A stretch of DNA of 64,000 bases, from positions 68,809,501 to 68,873,500 of the forward strand of contig CM043698.1 in NCBI GenBank assembly GCA_023935145.1, written 5' to 3'. Of this stretch, positions 1 to 10,968 are shown one piece after another. The notes below the pieces were generated by a model, which saw only the letters and a list, made by a program, of their open reading frames with translations, was not told the origin of the DNA and searched no databases. Positions within the stretch are counted from its first letter, which is position 1. Each line of letters starts with the position of its first letter. Position numbers and translations under genes: made by a program. Source of the DNA: Bretschneidera sinensis. Taxonomy: Eukaryota > Streptophyta > Magnoliopsida > Brassicales > Akaniaceae.

Positions 1-250
1 ATCATTTAGGTCTGGAAGGAGAAGTAAACAAGTGAGCAATGGATGGAATTTTTCCTGCTTGATGGTCCATCCATTCGTCTGGTTGTTGCAAGGAAAAGAA
101 ATGCTGTACTTGTTTAACTGCCTGTTGGTTAACATCTCCTATTTAAACTACCCGACTGTTTTTGTACCTTCAATTTCATGGTATTTTATTGTAAATAACT
201 TTTAATTTTATATTTTCTCAAACAGAAACAAGAAAAAACTTTCTATAATT
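1..250 (+). other. Possible 3' end / 3'UTR of a gene lying upstream of the window
   Basis: One frame opens at base 3, runs ten codons and stops at 33. It is followed by mixed-composition, U-rich sequence resembling a 3'UTR before the DNA becomes strongly AT-rich. Another frame stays open for about 65 codons. There is no domain, splice site or clear polyadenylation signal to decide. Weak call. Confidence 0.2.
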
Positions 251-481
251 CCATCTCCTGGGTTGTGCATTATATGCCAACTTTTATTTTCATCAACTGG
301 TGTCTTCCTGTTCATGATTTTATAGTTTAGCTTGTTGGATGTCCCTTCTGCTTTGTGGAATGTTGATGTTGCTATACATAATTAGTAAATATGTAAAAGG
401 TAATACATGTGTTATTTATTTGTGAAATATAGAATGTGTTTCGTAGATATAACGAAGAGGATAATATAACTTTTATTTTAT

Positions 482-631
482 GTATGTTTGGTGAACAATA
501 TGAGAAGTATGATTTATCCTGTCATAATAGGATAAAATCATTCTATTTTGAGGCGTAGGATGAGACATTTTGTCTTCTTACTTATCTATTTTATCATATA
601 TTTTTTCTTATCTTGTCTATCAAACATATCC
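482..631. mobile_element. Possible small MITE
   Basis: The left end (gtatgtttggtgaacaa) and the reverse complement of the right end (atatgtttgatagacaa) match imperfectly over about 20 bp around an AT-rich core. Size and structure fit a decayed MITE. No target duplication is clear. Confidence 0.35.
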
Positions 632-743
632 AAAAATTGGTAGTTAGTACATCAAGTTTATTTAAGGTAATTCGAAGCTTCAACTTGTGTATCTTCGTGT
701 AGATGGCACAATTATTGCATATGCAAACCGTTAAATAAAATAG

Positions 744-905
744 ATTGATTCATCTGCTGTAAAATTGTGAGGTAAAATATACAACTCATATAAATTTTGA
801 TTATAAAGTGGTGTCTATTAAATCTCAAAATTTAATGGGTCTAAATCTATATGCAAATTAAGTGAATGTTTTACAATACAAATTTTACAGCAGGTGACTT
901 AATCC
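744..905. mobile_element. Short inverted-repeat element (MITE-like)
   Basis: The left arm contains ctgctgtaaaatt. The right arm, reverse-complemented, contains the same 13-mer, and similarity extends further into both arms (about 50 bp each, imperfect). Total length is about 160 bp and it is non-coding. Superfamily not assignable. Confidence 0.55.
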
Positions 906-1413
906 CTAAATAAAATTGAAATTTATGTAAAACACAAATAAAAGTATTCCACTGATTTTATATGCAATATATCTTAAATTTATAACAAAAAATCAGCTAA
1001 ACCAGTTTAAACCACTGTTAATGCTTTTTTTTGTTGCAAATAAGCAATAAATAAAGCACCATAATCGATTAGATTTAATTTGATTAATTTTTTACGAAAA
1101 ATTTAAAAATAAACACTTATTAAATATGTATAAAAGTTTAACCAAACCGACCTCGAAATTGACATGATATAACATCATCATGAAATAATTGATTCATAAT
1201 TGATGATATCATGATCATGTGATTCAATTAATGATTTGAAATAAATGTTCATTTTATTTTATTTTTCACTCTAAATAGAAAGAGCCATGATACATATGAA
1301 AATAAGAGTTAGTAAAGTCATTGGTCTACCATTTAATTTTTTTATAAAAAAATCTCATAAACCTAGCAACATGTAAAAAATCAAACTTTAGTTAACTTGT
1401 GAAAAATACAACA

Positions 1414-1762
1414 TGAAAAATGCATTTTTTTTATTCTTATAGAGGTAATTTAAAAACTTCATTTGTAATTACTTTATAAGCCCAATTAAAACTTGTGAAA
1501 AATTGCCTTACACTTTTTGGTGCAATGGTTAAGGACACATTTTATGATTGTGGGTTTTATTGTGATGGTGTAAGTTTTATTGTATTCGTACATTCAATAG
1601 TGATAGCAAAACAAATATGCATAAAATGAAAATTTTATTTTGAATCTCTCCATATTATTAATGATGTTTCAAAAAATTATTAATGAAGTTTTTTGAGATA
1701 CAAGATTTGTGAATTGTGTCTATGAAAAATGCATTTTTTTTTTTAATTCTTATAGAGGTAAT
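1414..1762. repeat. Direct repeat pair of about 40 bp
   Basis: The segments at about 1414-1450 and 1722-1762 share tgaaaaatgcattttttt followed by attcttatagaggtaat. They lie about 310 bp apart. This could be a degraded pair of terminal direct repeats or a simple local duplication; nothing between them is recognisable. Confidence 0.4.
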
Positions 1763-2065
1763 CCAGCGTTTGAGATGATTCATCAACCAAACATATACTC
1801 CCTATATGACGGTTACAACAACATTCAACTCGTAATGAAATATCAAATTTTCTTTTCTTTTTCTCTACCTTATCGTAACCAAATGAAGCAAAAAAGCCAT
1901 TTCCTTATTTTTCCAGTCTTCTACAGAAATATATATAGAGGGTGAGAACATTTATAATAGATGATTACATTATTTTTAGGATGATTACATTATCTCTAAT
2001 AGATAACTACGTTATTTTTTGATCTATATCAAGTTGATATTTGTATCTTGTTTATTATCAAACTG

Positions 2066-2068
<3 letters not shown>

Positions 2069-2142
<74 letters not shown>
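2069..2142. repeat. Compound (TA)n(CA)n microsatellite
   Basis: About 26 TA repeats run directly into about 11 CA repeats. Low-complexity reading frames across it are artefacts. Confidence 0.95.
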
Positions 2143-2764
2143 TGCAATACACATGATCTGATATTCTAAATATCATCTTACAATTAAACTCATTCATCGA
2201 TTGGATGAAATTGAATGTTAAAATAATAATAAAATCCATTTGAAAAGAATATAATACCTACAATTCCCATATCTTTATTTTGATAGAAACATGTTATAAT
2301 TATATTGAGTATTATATGAAAAGAGGAAAAATGTATATAAAATTAATCATATTAATATTATATTTCTTTATTTATTTATATCGAGCATATTATACTATAT
2401 TATATTTTCACTTACCTATATTTTATTAATTAATTTTTTATAATTTTATTATAATATAAATATAATTTTTTTATATCACTGTAATATAATATTAGTTAAT
2501 TAATATTATTATTTAAATTTATTATATTAGTTAGTTAAATTATTATTATTTTATGCTATTTAGTATTATATTAATATTTAATTATATTTTTTAAAAAAAT
2601 CATTTATTTATATTTTTATTTAGTTTTTAATATTATATTTTATATTTATTAATTACTACTAATAAATCATTATATATTTTTTATTAATATATTACATTTT
2701 ACTATAATAATATTATTTTATTATATTTAGTTCAATATTATATTAATATCTAATTACGTTTTTA
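2143..2764. other. Extremely AT-rich spacer, no gene seen
   Basis: Mostly TTA/TAT-type low-complexity sequence with no open frame and no RNA gene. Similar AT-rich DNA resumes at about 3340, so the GC-rich block between them looks inserted. Confidence 0.6.
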
Positions 2765-3335
2765 TATTTGATACTACGAAAAAACACACACCCAATAAAG
2801 ACATGACACGTATACAGCCCCTAACCAAGACAACAAAGGTGACACGCGGACAACCCTGGACAATGCAGCTGGGCCTTCAGGACATCATTGCCCACACAAC
2901 TAGACCTCCACGTGGACAACCCCTAACCAAGACAACAAAGGTGACACGCGGACGACCCTAGACAATGCAGCTGGGCCTCCAGGACATCATTGCCCACACA
3001 ACTGGACCTCCACGTGGACAACGCAGCTGGGCATCCAGGACATCATTACCCACACAGCTGGGCCTCTATGTCATTACTGTCCTAAACGAAAGGGCCATCT
3101 TAGCCCCAAAACCTTATAAAAAGACTCAGGTGCGCATTCCAAAAAGGAGATATTTTTGAAGAAAACTAAAAGAAACACAGTCATTCTCATACACTTCCTA
3201 CTGAACTCTAACAAAAACGTTAGACCATCCTCGGAAGCATCCCCTCCGGAGACCCCCTAGCTCACATTCTTTTCCCTATGCAGATTCTCTCGAGGCCCGG
3301 CCTCCAACTCGACACATTTTTTGCAGCAACAATAT
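2765..3335 (+). mobile_element. Remnant of a Gypsy-type LTR (probably a solo or truncated LTR)
   Basis: A GC-richer block sits abruptly in AT-rich DNA. In order it has tandem GC-rich units, a TATA-like cttataaaaag at about 3110, and a tail with tccggagaccccct and ctcgaggcccggcct. This layout is typical of the U3/R/U5 of plant Ty3/Gypsy LTRs. No PBS, gag or pol follows. Lineage and exact ends are inferred, not proven. Confidence 0.55.
2818..3060 (+). repeat. 102-bp tandem repeat, two full units and one partial
   Basis: Units starting at 2818 and 2920 both begin cccctaaccaagacaacaaa and run to acctccacgtggacaa, with only a few mismatches by eye. A third partial unit begins at about 3021 (cgcagctgggcatccagg). 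They lie in the putative U3 of the LTR remnant. Confidence 0.85.
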
Positions 3336-3562
3336 TTATTAATTTATTATATTTTATTTAGTTTTTAGCAATATATTTGGTATTTATTAATTATTAGTAA
3401 TATACTATTGTGTTATTATATATTATTTTTATTGACATATTATATTATTTACTTAAATTATATTATTTTATAAAAGAGAAGTTATTATGGCTGAGAAAGT
3501 TGGGGCATTTTTTAATATTCATAATTAAGTAGAGATATATTGGTTCAATAAGATTTTCAAAC
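3336..3562. other. AT-rich spacer after the LTR remnant
   Basis: AT-rich DNA of the same character as 2143-2764; no feature recognised. Confidence 0.5.
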
Positions 3563-3895
3563 CTATTCTTCAATATTAAAAATCCGCGAATATTGGGTTG
3601 AGGAGAAGAACTGGTCTTTATTATTATTTGGAATTGGGTTCTTAAAATTTTGACAATCAATCTCAGCTGCCTTGTTCCTACTCTTTTGACTGTTCACAGT
3701 TTTGCTCTTATTGGGGTTTTCTTCTGGCCCAATCACTAGGACACTTGATCCTGCTGAAGCGTTGGTGATAGATGCAGTTGCTTCTTGTAATTTCTCTAAG
3801 TTCTTTTTCTGCTTCTTGCCCAGTTTACGCTGATCAAGTACATCTTTACTGTTACAGTCAACCTTGCAATCCTCACAAAAGGCATATTGAACCAT
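3563..3895 (-). pseudogene. Zinc-finger (U1/matrin-like C2H2) protein fragment
   Basis: A 110-residue open frame on the minus strand. Residues 7-10 are CEDC, followed at the usual spacing by LDQRKLGKKQKKNLEKL. In dsRNA-binding/U1-type C2H2 fingers this segment normally reads as two Cys, then two His in a context like LxxHxxGKKHKK. Here both expected His positions are Arg and Gln, so zinc binding should be lost. The rest is Ser/Asn/Lys-rich with no domain, and there is no intron or flanking exon. It looks like a captured or retrocopied gene piece stranded between AT-rich repeats. The family assignment is inference from the motif. Confidence 0.45.
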
Positions 3896-4084
3896 CTTTG
3901 TTTTCTTTGACTGTTTTTTTCAAATGTCATTTTTATGGTTGAGCATCGTTTCAAGTAAAAAAATGAGAATTAAGGGTTTAGTTAATTTAAATATATAAAT
4001 AATTAGAAGGAAATTAAAAAAATATGGTAAGGATAATTTTTATTTTATATAAAATTTATTAAAACTTTAAGAGCTACCCGGTCA

Positions 4085-4442
4085 AACACATTTTAAAAGC
4101 TTTCCTACTCTTGCTTCTAAAAAAATGGATTTTTAGTTTTCTATGTCAGCTATTTTTGAAAAAGTTGTAGTAGCGAAATTTTATCAAATAATAATTTTAA
4201 GAAAATTTATTCTAACCAATTGTTTTTCTGTGGGCAAAAAGGCCAAAAGCTTTCCCAAATGCACCTTTTAAAAGCTTTCCCACTCTTGCTTCTCAAAAAG
4301 AGGATTTTTAATTTTCTCCGACAACTATTTTTGAAAATGTTGTAGTAGTGAAATTTTACCAAACATTAATTTTAAGAAAAACTATCAAATCTATTCTCAC
4401 AATCTGTTTTTCTATTGGTAAAATCTTTTCGAAATGCACCCT
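4085..4442. repeat. Tandem duplication, period about 175 bp
   Basis: Two consecutive copies (about 4085-4259 and 4260-4442) share ttttaaaagctttcc, actcttgcttct, gttgtagtag and aatgcacc in the same order, with scattered mismatches. Non-coding; origin unknown. Flanking DNA from 3896 to 4700 is otherwise featureless and AT-rich. Confidence 0.7.
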
Positions 4443-4702
4443 AAGAATTGATCCGAAATTGATTTGTCAATTCCAACCAACCAAATGAGAATAAAATAAG
4501 AAGAGTCATGCTCACTAGGAAGAGAAAAAGATGGAAGTGTAGCGTTAGTAGGATAGTGAACGGCTGAAGAGGAATACGCAAAGCAAAATGATAATATTAA
4601 TTGAGGAGTAACTGGCCCAACACTAAAATGAACATAGTTTTAAGTACAATTGCTTTCCAAACTCCTTCACAAACTGCTGCATCAACACTAATACTCCCAT
4701 AA

Positions 4703-5544
4703 GGGTTTGTTTGGTTTACATACAGGATTACAGTGTAATAGGATTATCAGGGATTAAAATAGAATAACAAATATAAAGACTAAAATGTCCTTCTTATATT
4801 TTATTATAAATCTTTTTATATTATAAAACTTATATATATATATATATATGTATAATCATTACAAAGAGAGAGAGGCAAAGAGCTTTGCTTTGTTTTCTTT
4901 CGTTTTTGATAGAGAAAGGGGAAGAAAGGGAGGCGCAGGGAGGAGGGGGAAGGGAAGGAGAGATGAAGGTAGAGGAGAGAGGCCACGATCTCGTGAATAA
5001 GGAGGAGGAGAAGGAAGAAAGGAAGAAAAAGAGGAGGGGGAGAGGCGGCGCGCAGCCTGAGGTGTGATCTGGGCAAGAAGGATGAGGAGAAAGAATGAGA
5101 GAGGAAGAAGGAAAAGGAAGAAGAGAGGAAGGTGGCACGATCTAGACAAGAAGGATGAGGAGAAAGAATGGGAGAAGAAGAAAGAAAATGAAGAAGAGAA
5201 GAATATGGGGCGATCTGCTGAGGAGGAGGAGGAGAGAGTAGAGGAAGTAGGAGGAGAAGGGAGGCACGAGGGGAAGAGAGGAGGTGACCGAGGGAGGTGG
5301 CTGTCGCAGGGAAGAAGAAGAAAGATGGAGGGGTAAAATGGTCTTTGAAGAAAAAAGTAATCCCATAGGCCTGTGATTGATTCTGTCCCTGAAGGGTTAT
5401 GACATATTTTTAAAGATTGGGACTAAATTAGTCCCAACTTAATTCCAGATGAACAGTTAGTCTCTCTAACAAAACATGGGACTAACTGTTCATGTAGGAT
5501 TCAGTTAACCAATCCCAACTTAATACTCCATACCAAACTGCCCC
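4703..5544. mobile_element. Tourist-like (PIF/Harbinger) non-autonomous element with a purine-rich insert
   Basis: The left end is gggtttgtttggtttacat. The right end, reverse-complemented, is ggggcagtttggtatggag. The 3-bp direct repeats TAA at 4700-4702 and 5545-5547 are the target duplication expected for PIF/Harbinger MITEs. The subterminal sequence (ggattacagtgtaatagg) matches the elements at 58436 and 59386. At 842 bp it is long because the middle holds a G/A-rich tract. No transposase. Confidence 0.75.
4920..5336 (+). repeat. Homopurine-biased (G/A) tract of about 400 bp
   Basis: The plus strand is overwhelmingly G and A (gaggaggagaaggaagaaag and variants). Open frames in several phases on both strands (Glu/Lys/Arg-rich on +, Ser/Pro/Leu-rich on -) are by-products of composition, not genes. 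Such tracts can form triplex structures and act as low-complexity promoter-like DNA; no function is shown here. Confidence 0.85.
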
Positions 5545-5553
5545 TAAAAGGAC

Positions 5554-5556
<3 letters not shown>

Positions 5557-5611
<55 letters not shown>
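5557..5611. repeat. (TA)n microsatellite
   Basis: About 27 TA repeats, lying between the Tourist-like element and the next inverted-repeat element. Confidence 0.95.
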
Positions 5612-5613
<2 letters not shown>

Positions 5614-5618
5614 ATATG

Positions 5619-5972
5619 AGTTATTATCATCAAATACCCTTACATTTTACCATGTGCTTTAACATTCTCTTTATATTTTAAAAACAACCAATTTACCCTT
5701 TGCATTTAAGATTATGTCCAATAAACCCTTATAGTAATAATTCCAGCAAAATTGATAGGAGCGCACACAAAAAATATGGATCAAATTTGATATCGGCGGA
5801 CGCAAAAATTTTGATTAAAATGTTTACTTTGTTTAATAGTCAAGATTTTTGTATGCACTAGTATCAATTTCGTCAGAATTATAACTAAAATAATTTATTA
5901 GATACATGCCTAAAATAAAAAAGAGTAAATTAAAATATATGACAAAATATAAGGGTGTTTGTAGATAATAAC
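5619..5972. mobile_element. Long-terminal-inverted-repeat MITE
   Basis: The two halves are imperfect inverted copies of each other for most of the element. Left arm: ttattatcatcaaataccct, later caataaacccttat and aaaattgatagga. Right arm reverse-complemented: ttattatctacaaacaccct, later aataaattatttta and gaaattgatacta. A near-complete foldback of about 350 bp without coding capacity. Superfamily not determined. Confidence 0.7.
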
Positions 5973-6088
5973 CCTAAATATATATTATTAAGAACTTATT
6001 TATTACCTAAAATATATATAGTTAAAATTATAAAAGTGTGTATATATATATTGCATTTATATATATTAGCATATCAATACACACTTAT

Positions 6089-6693
6089 CTTCTTACCTAT
6101 AAGCATGCCAAGCATAATAGTGACATATTCTCCATTAAGAAAATGAACTTGTAAAGAAACCCCAAGGGAAGAACAATCCAGTTATAATCACCAAAAAGAA
6201 ATAAGAACAATTGAAAATGTGGAGAAGATAAAGATGAATAGATAAAATCAACATGAGTTGAAAATATGAGAGATAAGGAGAGTAAAGAAGTTAAGTCTGA
6301 GTGGGATAGCGAGAGAGAAAAACATGAGAGAAAAATGTGGAGAGTTGGGGTTAAAGAAGTTACATATGTAACCTTATTTAAATATTTTATTTATATATTT
6401 AAGTATAGGTATATGAGATATTTTAAAGGGTGAATATTGTAATTCTTGAACAAAATATACCATTGTGGGGTTCGTATTGCTGTTAGAGATATAAAGGTAG
6501 GAGATAAGTATATCCTTGTCACTTGAATGGTTCATCAATTTCTTTTTATATTTGAGTACTTGTAATTTCTCTTTCTGTAACCAATTTAAAAAGGATCAAG
6601 TCTTTAATCTCTAAATGAATCTATGCAATCGAAACTTACAAAGATTAAAGAAATTAACACACTATGTTATTATTATTATTATTATTATTAATT

Positions 6694-6736
<43 letters not shown>

Positions 6737-7888
6737 ACATACGTTATGCACGTATTGATTTGCTTTTTTATCTTCTTACCTATAAGCATGTCAAGCATAA
6801 TAGTGACATATTCTCCGTTAGAAAACTGAACCTGCAAAGAAATCCCAAGAGAATAACAACCTGGTTAGAATTAAAAAAACAATTGAAAATTTGGAGAAGA
6901 TAAAGAGGAATAAAGAAAATCAACATCTCAACACGCATAGCATGTGTTGATCTGCTATTTTATCTTCTTACCTATATACATGCAAAGAATAATAAAGGCA
7001 TATTTTCCATTAGAAAACTGAATCTGCAAAGAAATCCCAAGAGAAGAACAATCCGGTTAGAATAACAAAAAAATAAGAACAATTGAAAATGTAGAGAATA
7101 TAAAGAAGAATAGAGAAAATCAAATGGGTTGAACATAGGAGAGATAAGGAGAGTGGAGAAGTTAGGTCTGAGTGGGATAGTGGGACAGAAAAACATTGGA
7201 GAAAAATGTGAGGAACTGGAGTTAATTGAGTTACATATATAACCTTATTTAAATATTTTATTTATATATTTAAGTAGGGGTATATGGGATATTTTCATGG
7301 ATGGATACCAAATAGGGGTTTTGGTTTTATTAATAGTATAGACCAAGCATAATGGTGACATATTCTCCATTAAAAAACTGAACATGCAAAGAAATCCTAA
7401 GAGAAAAACAATCCGGTTAGAATAAAAAAAAATAATTGAAAATATGGAAAAGATAAAGAAGAATAGAGAAAATCAACATCTCAACATACACTATATGTGT
7501 TTTATTTTCTTACTTATAAGCATACAAAGAATAATAGTGACATATTCTCCATTAAAAAACTGAACCTGCAAAGAAATCTTAAGAGAAAAGCAATCGGGCT
7601 AGAATCACAAAAAAAATAATAATAATAAGAACAATTGAAAATGTGGAGAAGATAAAGTGGAATAGAAAAAATAAACATGGATTGAACATAGGAGAGACAA
7701 TGAGAGTGAAGAAGTTCAGTCTGAGTGGGATAGTGGGAGAAAAAAAACATGAGAGAAAAATATGGGGAGTTGGAGTTAATTGAGTTACATATATAACCTT
7801 ATTTAAATATTTTATTTATATATTTAAGTAGGGGTATATGTGATATTTTAATGGGTGGACACCGAATAGGGGGTTTTGGCTTTATTAA
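6089..7888. repeat. Complex tandem array: long and short versions of one unit
   Basis: Anchors (cttcttacctataagcatg / aagcataatagtgacatatt) recur at about 6089, 6770, 6963, 7341 and 7507. Long units (6089, 6963, 7507; about 370 bp) continue through gagagataaggagag and attttatttatatatttaag to a tail like aataggggttttgg. Short units (6770, 7341; about 160 bp) stop early. Spacing between consecutive long units is about 544 bp, so short+long forms a higher-order unit. The small open frames at 6972-7196 and 7514-7750 on the minus strand are the same segment of two long units and are probably not genes. A (TTA)n and an (AT)n run lie at 6666-6734. Confidence 0.8.
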
Positions 7889-7974
7889 TAGTATATATTT
7901 TATATTTTTATATTATTAAATATATTTTTATAATTTTGTATCTTAGGTAAGAACTTGCTTTACGAGTATCAACA

Positions 7975-9120
7975 CTAACACTATGTTTGATTTAAATGAA
8001 TTTTAAATTTTTTTGTGGAATTCATTTGAATTATATTGGCTGTTGTGTTTGGTTTGTTAATAAAGTGTGAAATTTATTTACAAATGAATTGACCACATGT
8101 TTGGTTTGTTAATAAAGTATATAATTCATTTACAAATGAATTGATTACATGTTTGGTTTGTTAATAAAAGTTTGGAATTCATTTTCAAATGAATTCTAGT
8201 ATAATTGAATTAGTTATGGAAATTTTTTTATCAAAATTGATAAAATTTGCAAATAAACTTTAAACATGAGTTTTTATAAAATTACACTTCTCTTCTCTAC
8301 TCTTCTCTCTCTTCCTCCTCTCTATCTTATATTTCTCTTCATCATTTATCTCCGTCTTTCATAATTGTCGCCACCATAACAACAACGACAATCGCCACAC
8401 TAACAATAACGTCCATAATCAATCATGAGCTATTTTTCAAGATATCAAGATAATGGTTTCACTTTGCGCAATTCAAGCATGGTTTCTACTTTTAATGAGG
8501 GAACGTTCAATACTCTGAAAAATATGGTTTACATTTTACAGTTGTTTGATCTATATTTAGTTAGACCAAACTTTTGGTTCCTTTATTGTTTTAGAATAAA
8601 ATAAAATAAAATGAAAGAATAGGTTATAAAAATAAAATGAATATGTTACTATATTCAAATTGATGTACTAAAGTAAAACTAATATTTTTTTATTAAAAAA
8701 TGTTAAATTAACATTTAATTTTCAGATTTCATTCAGCAAATAAAAAATAAGATTCCATTTTTAGATTATAAATTCATCTTGTGAATTGAAAAAGTAAACA
8801 GTGTTAATTTTGTTGAATAATATCAATAAAATTACAATTTATATGTTAAATGAATTAAAATGTTACATAATTAAGGATATATATGTAAACTTTAAAAAAT
8901 GAATTGAATTCTTAGTTTATTTCAAACACAAAGTTCATTTCAATTATATAAACATAACATAAAACTTCATTTGAGTTTATTTGAAAATGAATTATAGTTT
9001 CACTTCATTTGAAAATGAATTATAAATTCATTTATAAATAAATTTTAGTTTTTTATTTATTTAAAAATAAACTGATTTTTTTACTTGAATTCATTTTATA
9101 TTTAAGTTCACACCCATTAG
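7975..9120. repeat. Repeat element rich in inverted aaatgaatt motifs, with 54-bp tandem units
   Basis: Three tandem units of about 54 bp begin at about 8043, 8098 and 8152, each with tttggtttgttaataaa then caaatgaatt. Inverted and direct variants of tcatttgaaaatgaatta recur at 8920-9100. The block may be a decayed MITE or transposon with subterminal repeats. Ends and target duplication are unclear. The middle (8280-8900) is non-coding. Confidence 0.45.
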
Positions 9121-9359
9121 AATGTAACAAAAATTGTGAAAAATCAATTTACGTTAGTTTTTTAACAGGAGAATTGTTACCTTTTTTATTTCCGAAACGA
9201 AAATCAAGCTATGCTATTGATAAGCACGCATGACAGTGAATCTAATAAATTCTCTAGCCTTTCTCATTGTAAAGACGTCAGTGTACAAAACGACATATGC
9301 ACTGTCGACTAAAATTCAACAACCATTCTTCCTCATCAGATCAGACAATCACCGCTAAT

Positions 9360-9480
9360 CAGCGGGCGATTAATGCGTTGACCACTGATTTTCACGTGAA
9401 ATGATGCGAAGCACAACGAATACCTTCATATTACCAAAACTCCAATCTCCTTCTCCCTCTCTCGCTCTCTCGCTACGTGT
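9360..9480 (+). promoter_or_regulatory. Promoter / leader region of the PTEN2-like gene
   Basis: Composition changes here from AT-rich repeat to unique sequence. A W-box-like ttgacc (9378-9383) and a G-box core cacgtg (9393-9398) lie just before a CT-rich stretch (ctccttctccctctctcgct) typical of plant leaders. No obvious TATA box. Motif function is inferred from consensus only. Confidence 0.4.
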
Positions 9481-9524
9481 GATCCTCTGCTTCAAACTCT
9501 TCGTTGTCTTCATTGGAATTTCAG
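9440..9524 (+). other. Non-coding first exon (5'UTR) of the PTEN2-like gene
   Basis: A CT-rich leader ends in ttggaatttcag followed by a good donor (gtaaaata) at 9525. The first acceptor that leads into the PTEN2 coding exon is at 18429, giving a 5'UTR intron of about 8.9 kb. The transcription start is a guess; the donor is seen directly. Confidence 0.5.
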
Positions 9525-10968
9525 GTAAAATACGATCTTCGCAATAGATCTGAAACTGATTAGCTATTTAAATTTTGTTTCAACTTTAATCGTTGATTTG
9601 TTAGCTTTTTTACCCCTTATTTTTTATGCGTTATATGAATTGTAATTTCAACGGTTTGATGATCCTCTTTTTTATTTTCATTTCTAGAAATCGTATAGTA
9701 TTGTCGGTTAATTGAGCGTGGATATGTTCTTTTATTTTTAATTGAATAGCAAAAACTTTACATGGCTTGATTAGAGGCTTAATTTGGGATTAGTTTTGAT
9801 TAAATTTGCCAGGCAAGGTTGCTAGGTAGTGTTAAAGTGTGTGAAGAGTGAAGTTTATTGTTAGCGTTATATAGGTTCTCCTTTACCACTATGAAGTTTG
9901 CTTTAACTAAGTATGAAAAATGTGGAATCAGTGTACCATTCTGGTTTTCTCATTTGTGTTGTGCTGAAATGGTTGCTGAGATGAAATAGCTCTAGCTTTC
10001 TAGTGATTCCTCCAACCGTCATTATTGTTGTCATTTATGTGAAATGGTTTTGGCTGTTTATCAATGAAGCTACATGAACATTATTGCAGTTTCTAGAATG
10101 AGTTATATAATTATGTACAAAATTAAGCTATGCATATTATTATTTTCCGAATTTATAGTGCATAAAAACTTAGATAATGAGTGAATAAAACAATAATGTG
10201 TTATATGTTATGTACAAAATGTGAAGTTGATTTTCTTACGTAATAATATAAAATAATGAGTGAAACATAATTACATAATTTATTATTATTATTATTATTA
10301 TTATTGTGTAATAGTATATACACTTATTATTACCCATCTGTTCTGCGTACCTCTCATATTAAGTTTTCTGAAAAGCTAAAGGATTCTGCTTTTAAAAGCA
10401 ATGTTTTTGTAAGACTGTAGTCTTTGAAATTATTTTGTTCCTCGAAACCTAGTTCTTGATTTTTTTTTTGTGATTTTCAGTTTAGTCTCCTGTCTGGTTA
10501 GGGATGATTATCAGGCTGACTTTGACCAATGTTTAATTATTTGTAACGTTAGCAACTTCAGGTACTTTAGCCATATCTCACAGTGGTCTTAGTTTTAGTT
10601 AATTTTTGGTTTTTGGGAACTGAAAGGACTCGTGATATGCATGGAAGAAGTAGAGGTAATGATAAAATCTGATTGTTTGCCTCTTAATTCCCCCTTATCT
10701 TTATTTCTTACCGCAAATACACACCTTATATACCCACATTCTCTTCATTTCTAGCTTTGAGACTCGATACTTGTAGAAACAAACAAGATAAACCAAGGGA
10801 ACTAAATGGGTTTTTTTTCTGCAGTGTGTCATACGGTGGCTTTTAAATTTATGTTATTGCATCATTTATAGAGCAGCATGAGCTTTTGTTCATTTATTTT
10901 TTTGTTCTAGGTTGGGGAGAAAAAAATTATGCTTATATCATTGTTCACATAACATAGCATAAACAAGA
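9525..10968 (+). other. 5' part of the first PTEN2 intron
   Basis: T-rich, stop-rich intronic sequence with a (TTA)n run at about 10280-10304. No alternative exon with clear coding potential was seen. Confidence 0.5.

Larger units (their letters stand above)
251..2068. other. AT-rich intergenic DNA, no gene seen
   Basis: Very AT-rich sequence with stops in all frames. It contains the small inverted-repeat elements listed separately. The 78-codon open frame at 1709-1945 has no recognisable motif and begins inside a duplicated A/T-rich segment. Confidence 0.6.

Noticed and set aside
2024..2239. 71-codon minus-strand frame with Val-Cys and Ile-Tyr repeats
   Set aside because: It is the (TA)n(CA)n microsatellite read in one frame.
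4816..5366. Overlapping open frames of 60-102 codons on both strands
   Set aside because: All lie in the purine-rich tract; Glu/Lys/Arg or Ser/Pro/Leu composition follows directly from base bias.
6972..7750. Two related minus-strand frames (74 and 78 codons)
   Set aside because: They are the same stretch of the tandem repeat in two long units; open by chance and without a domain.
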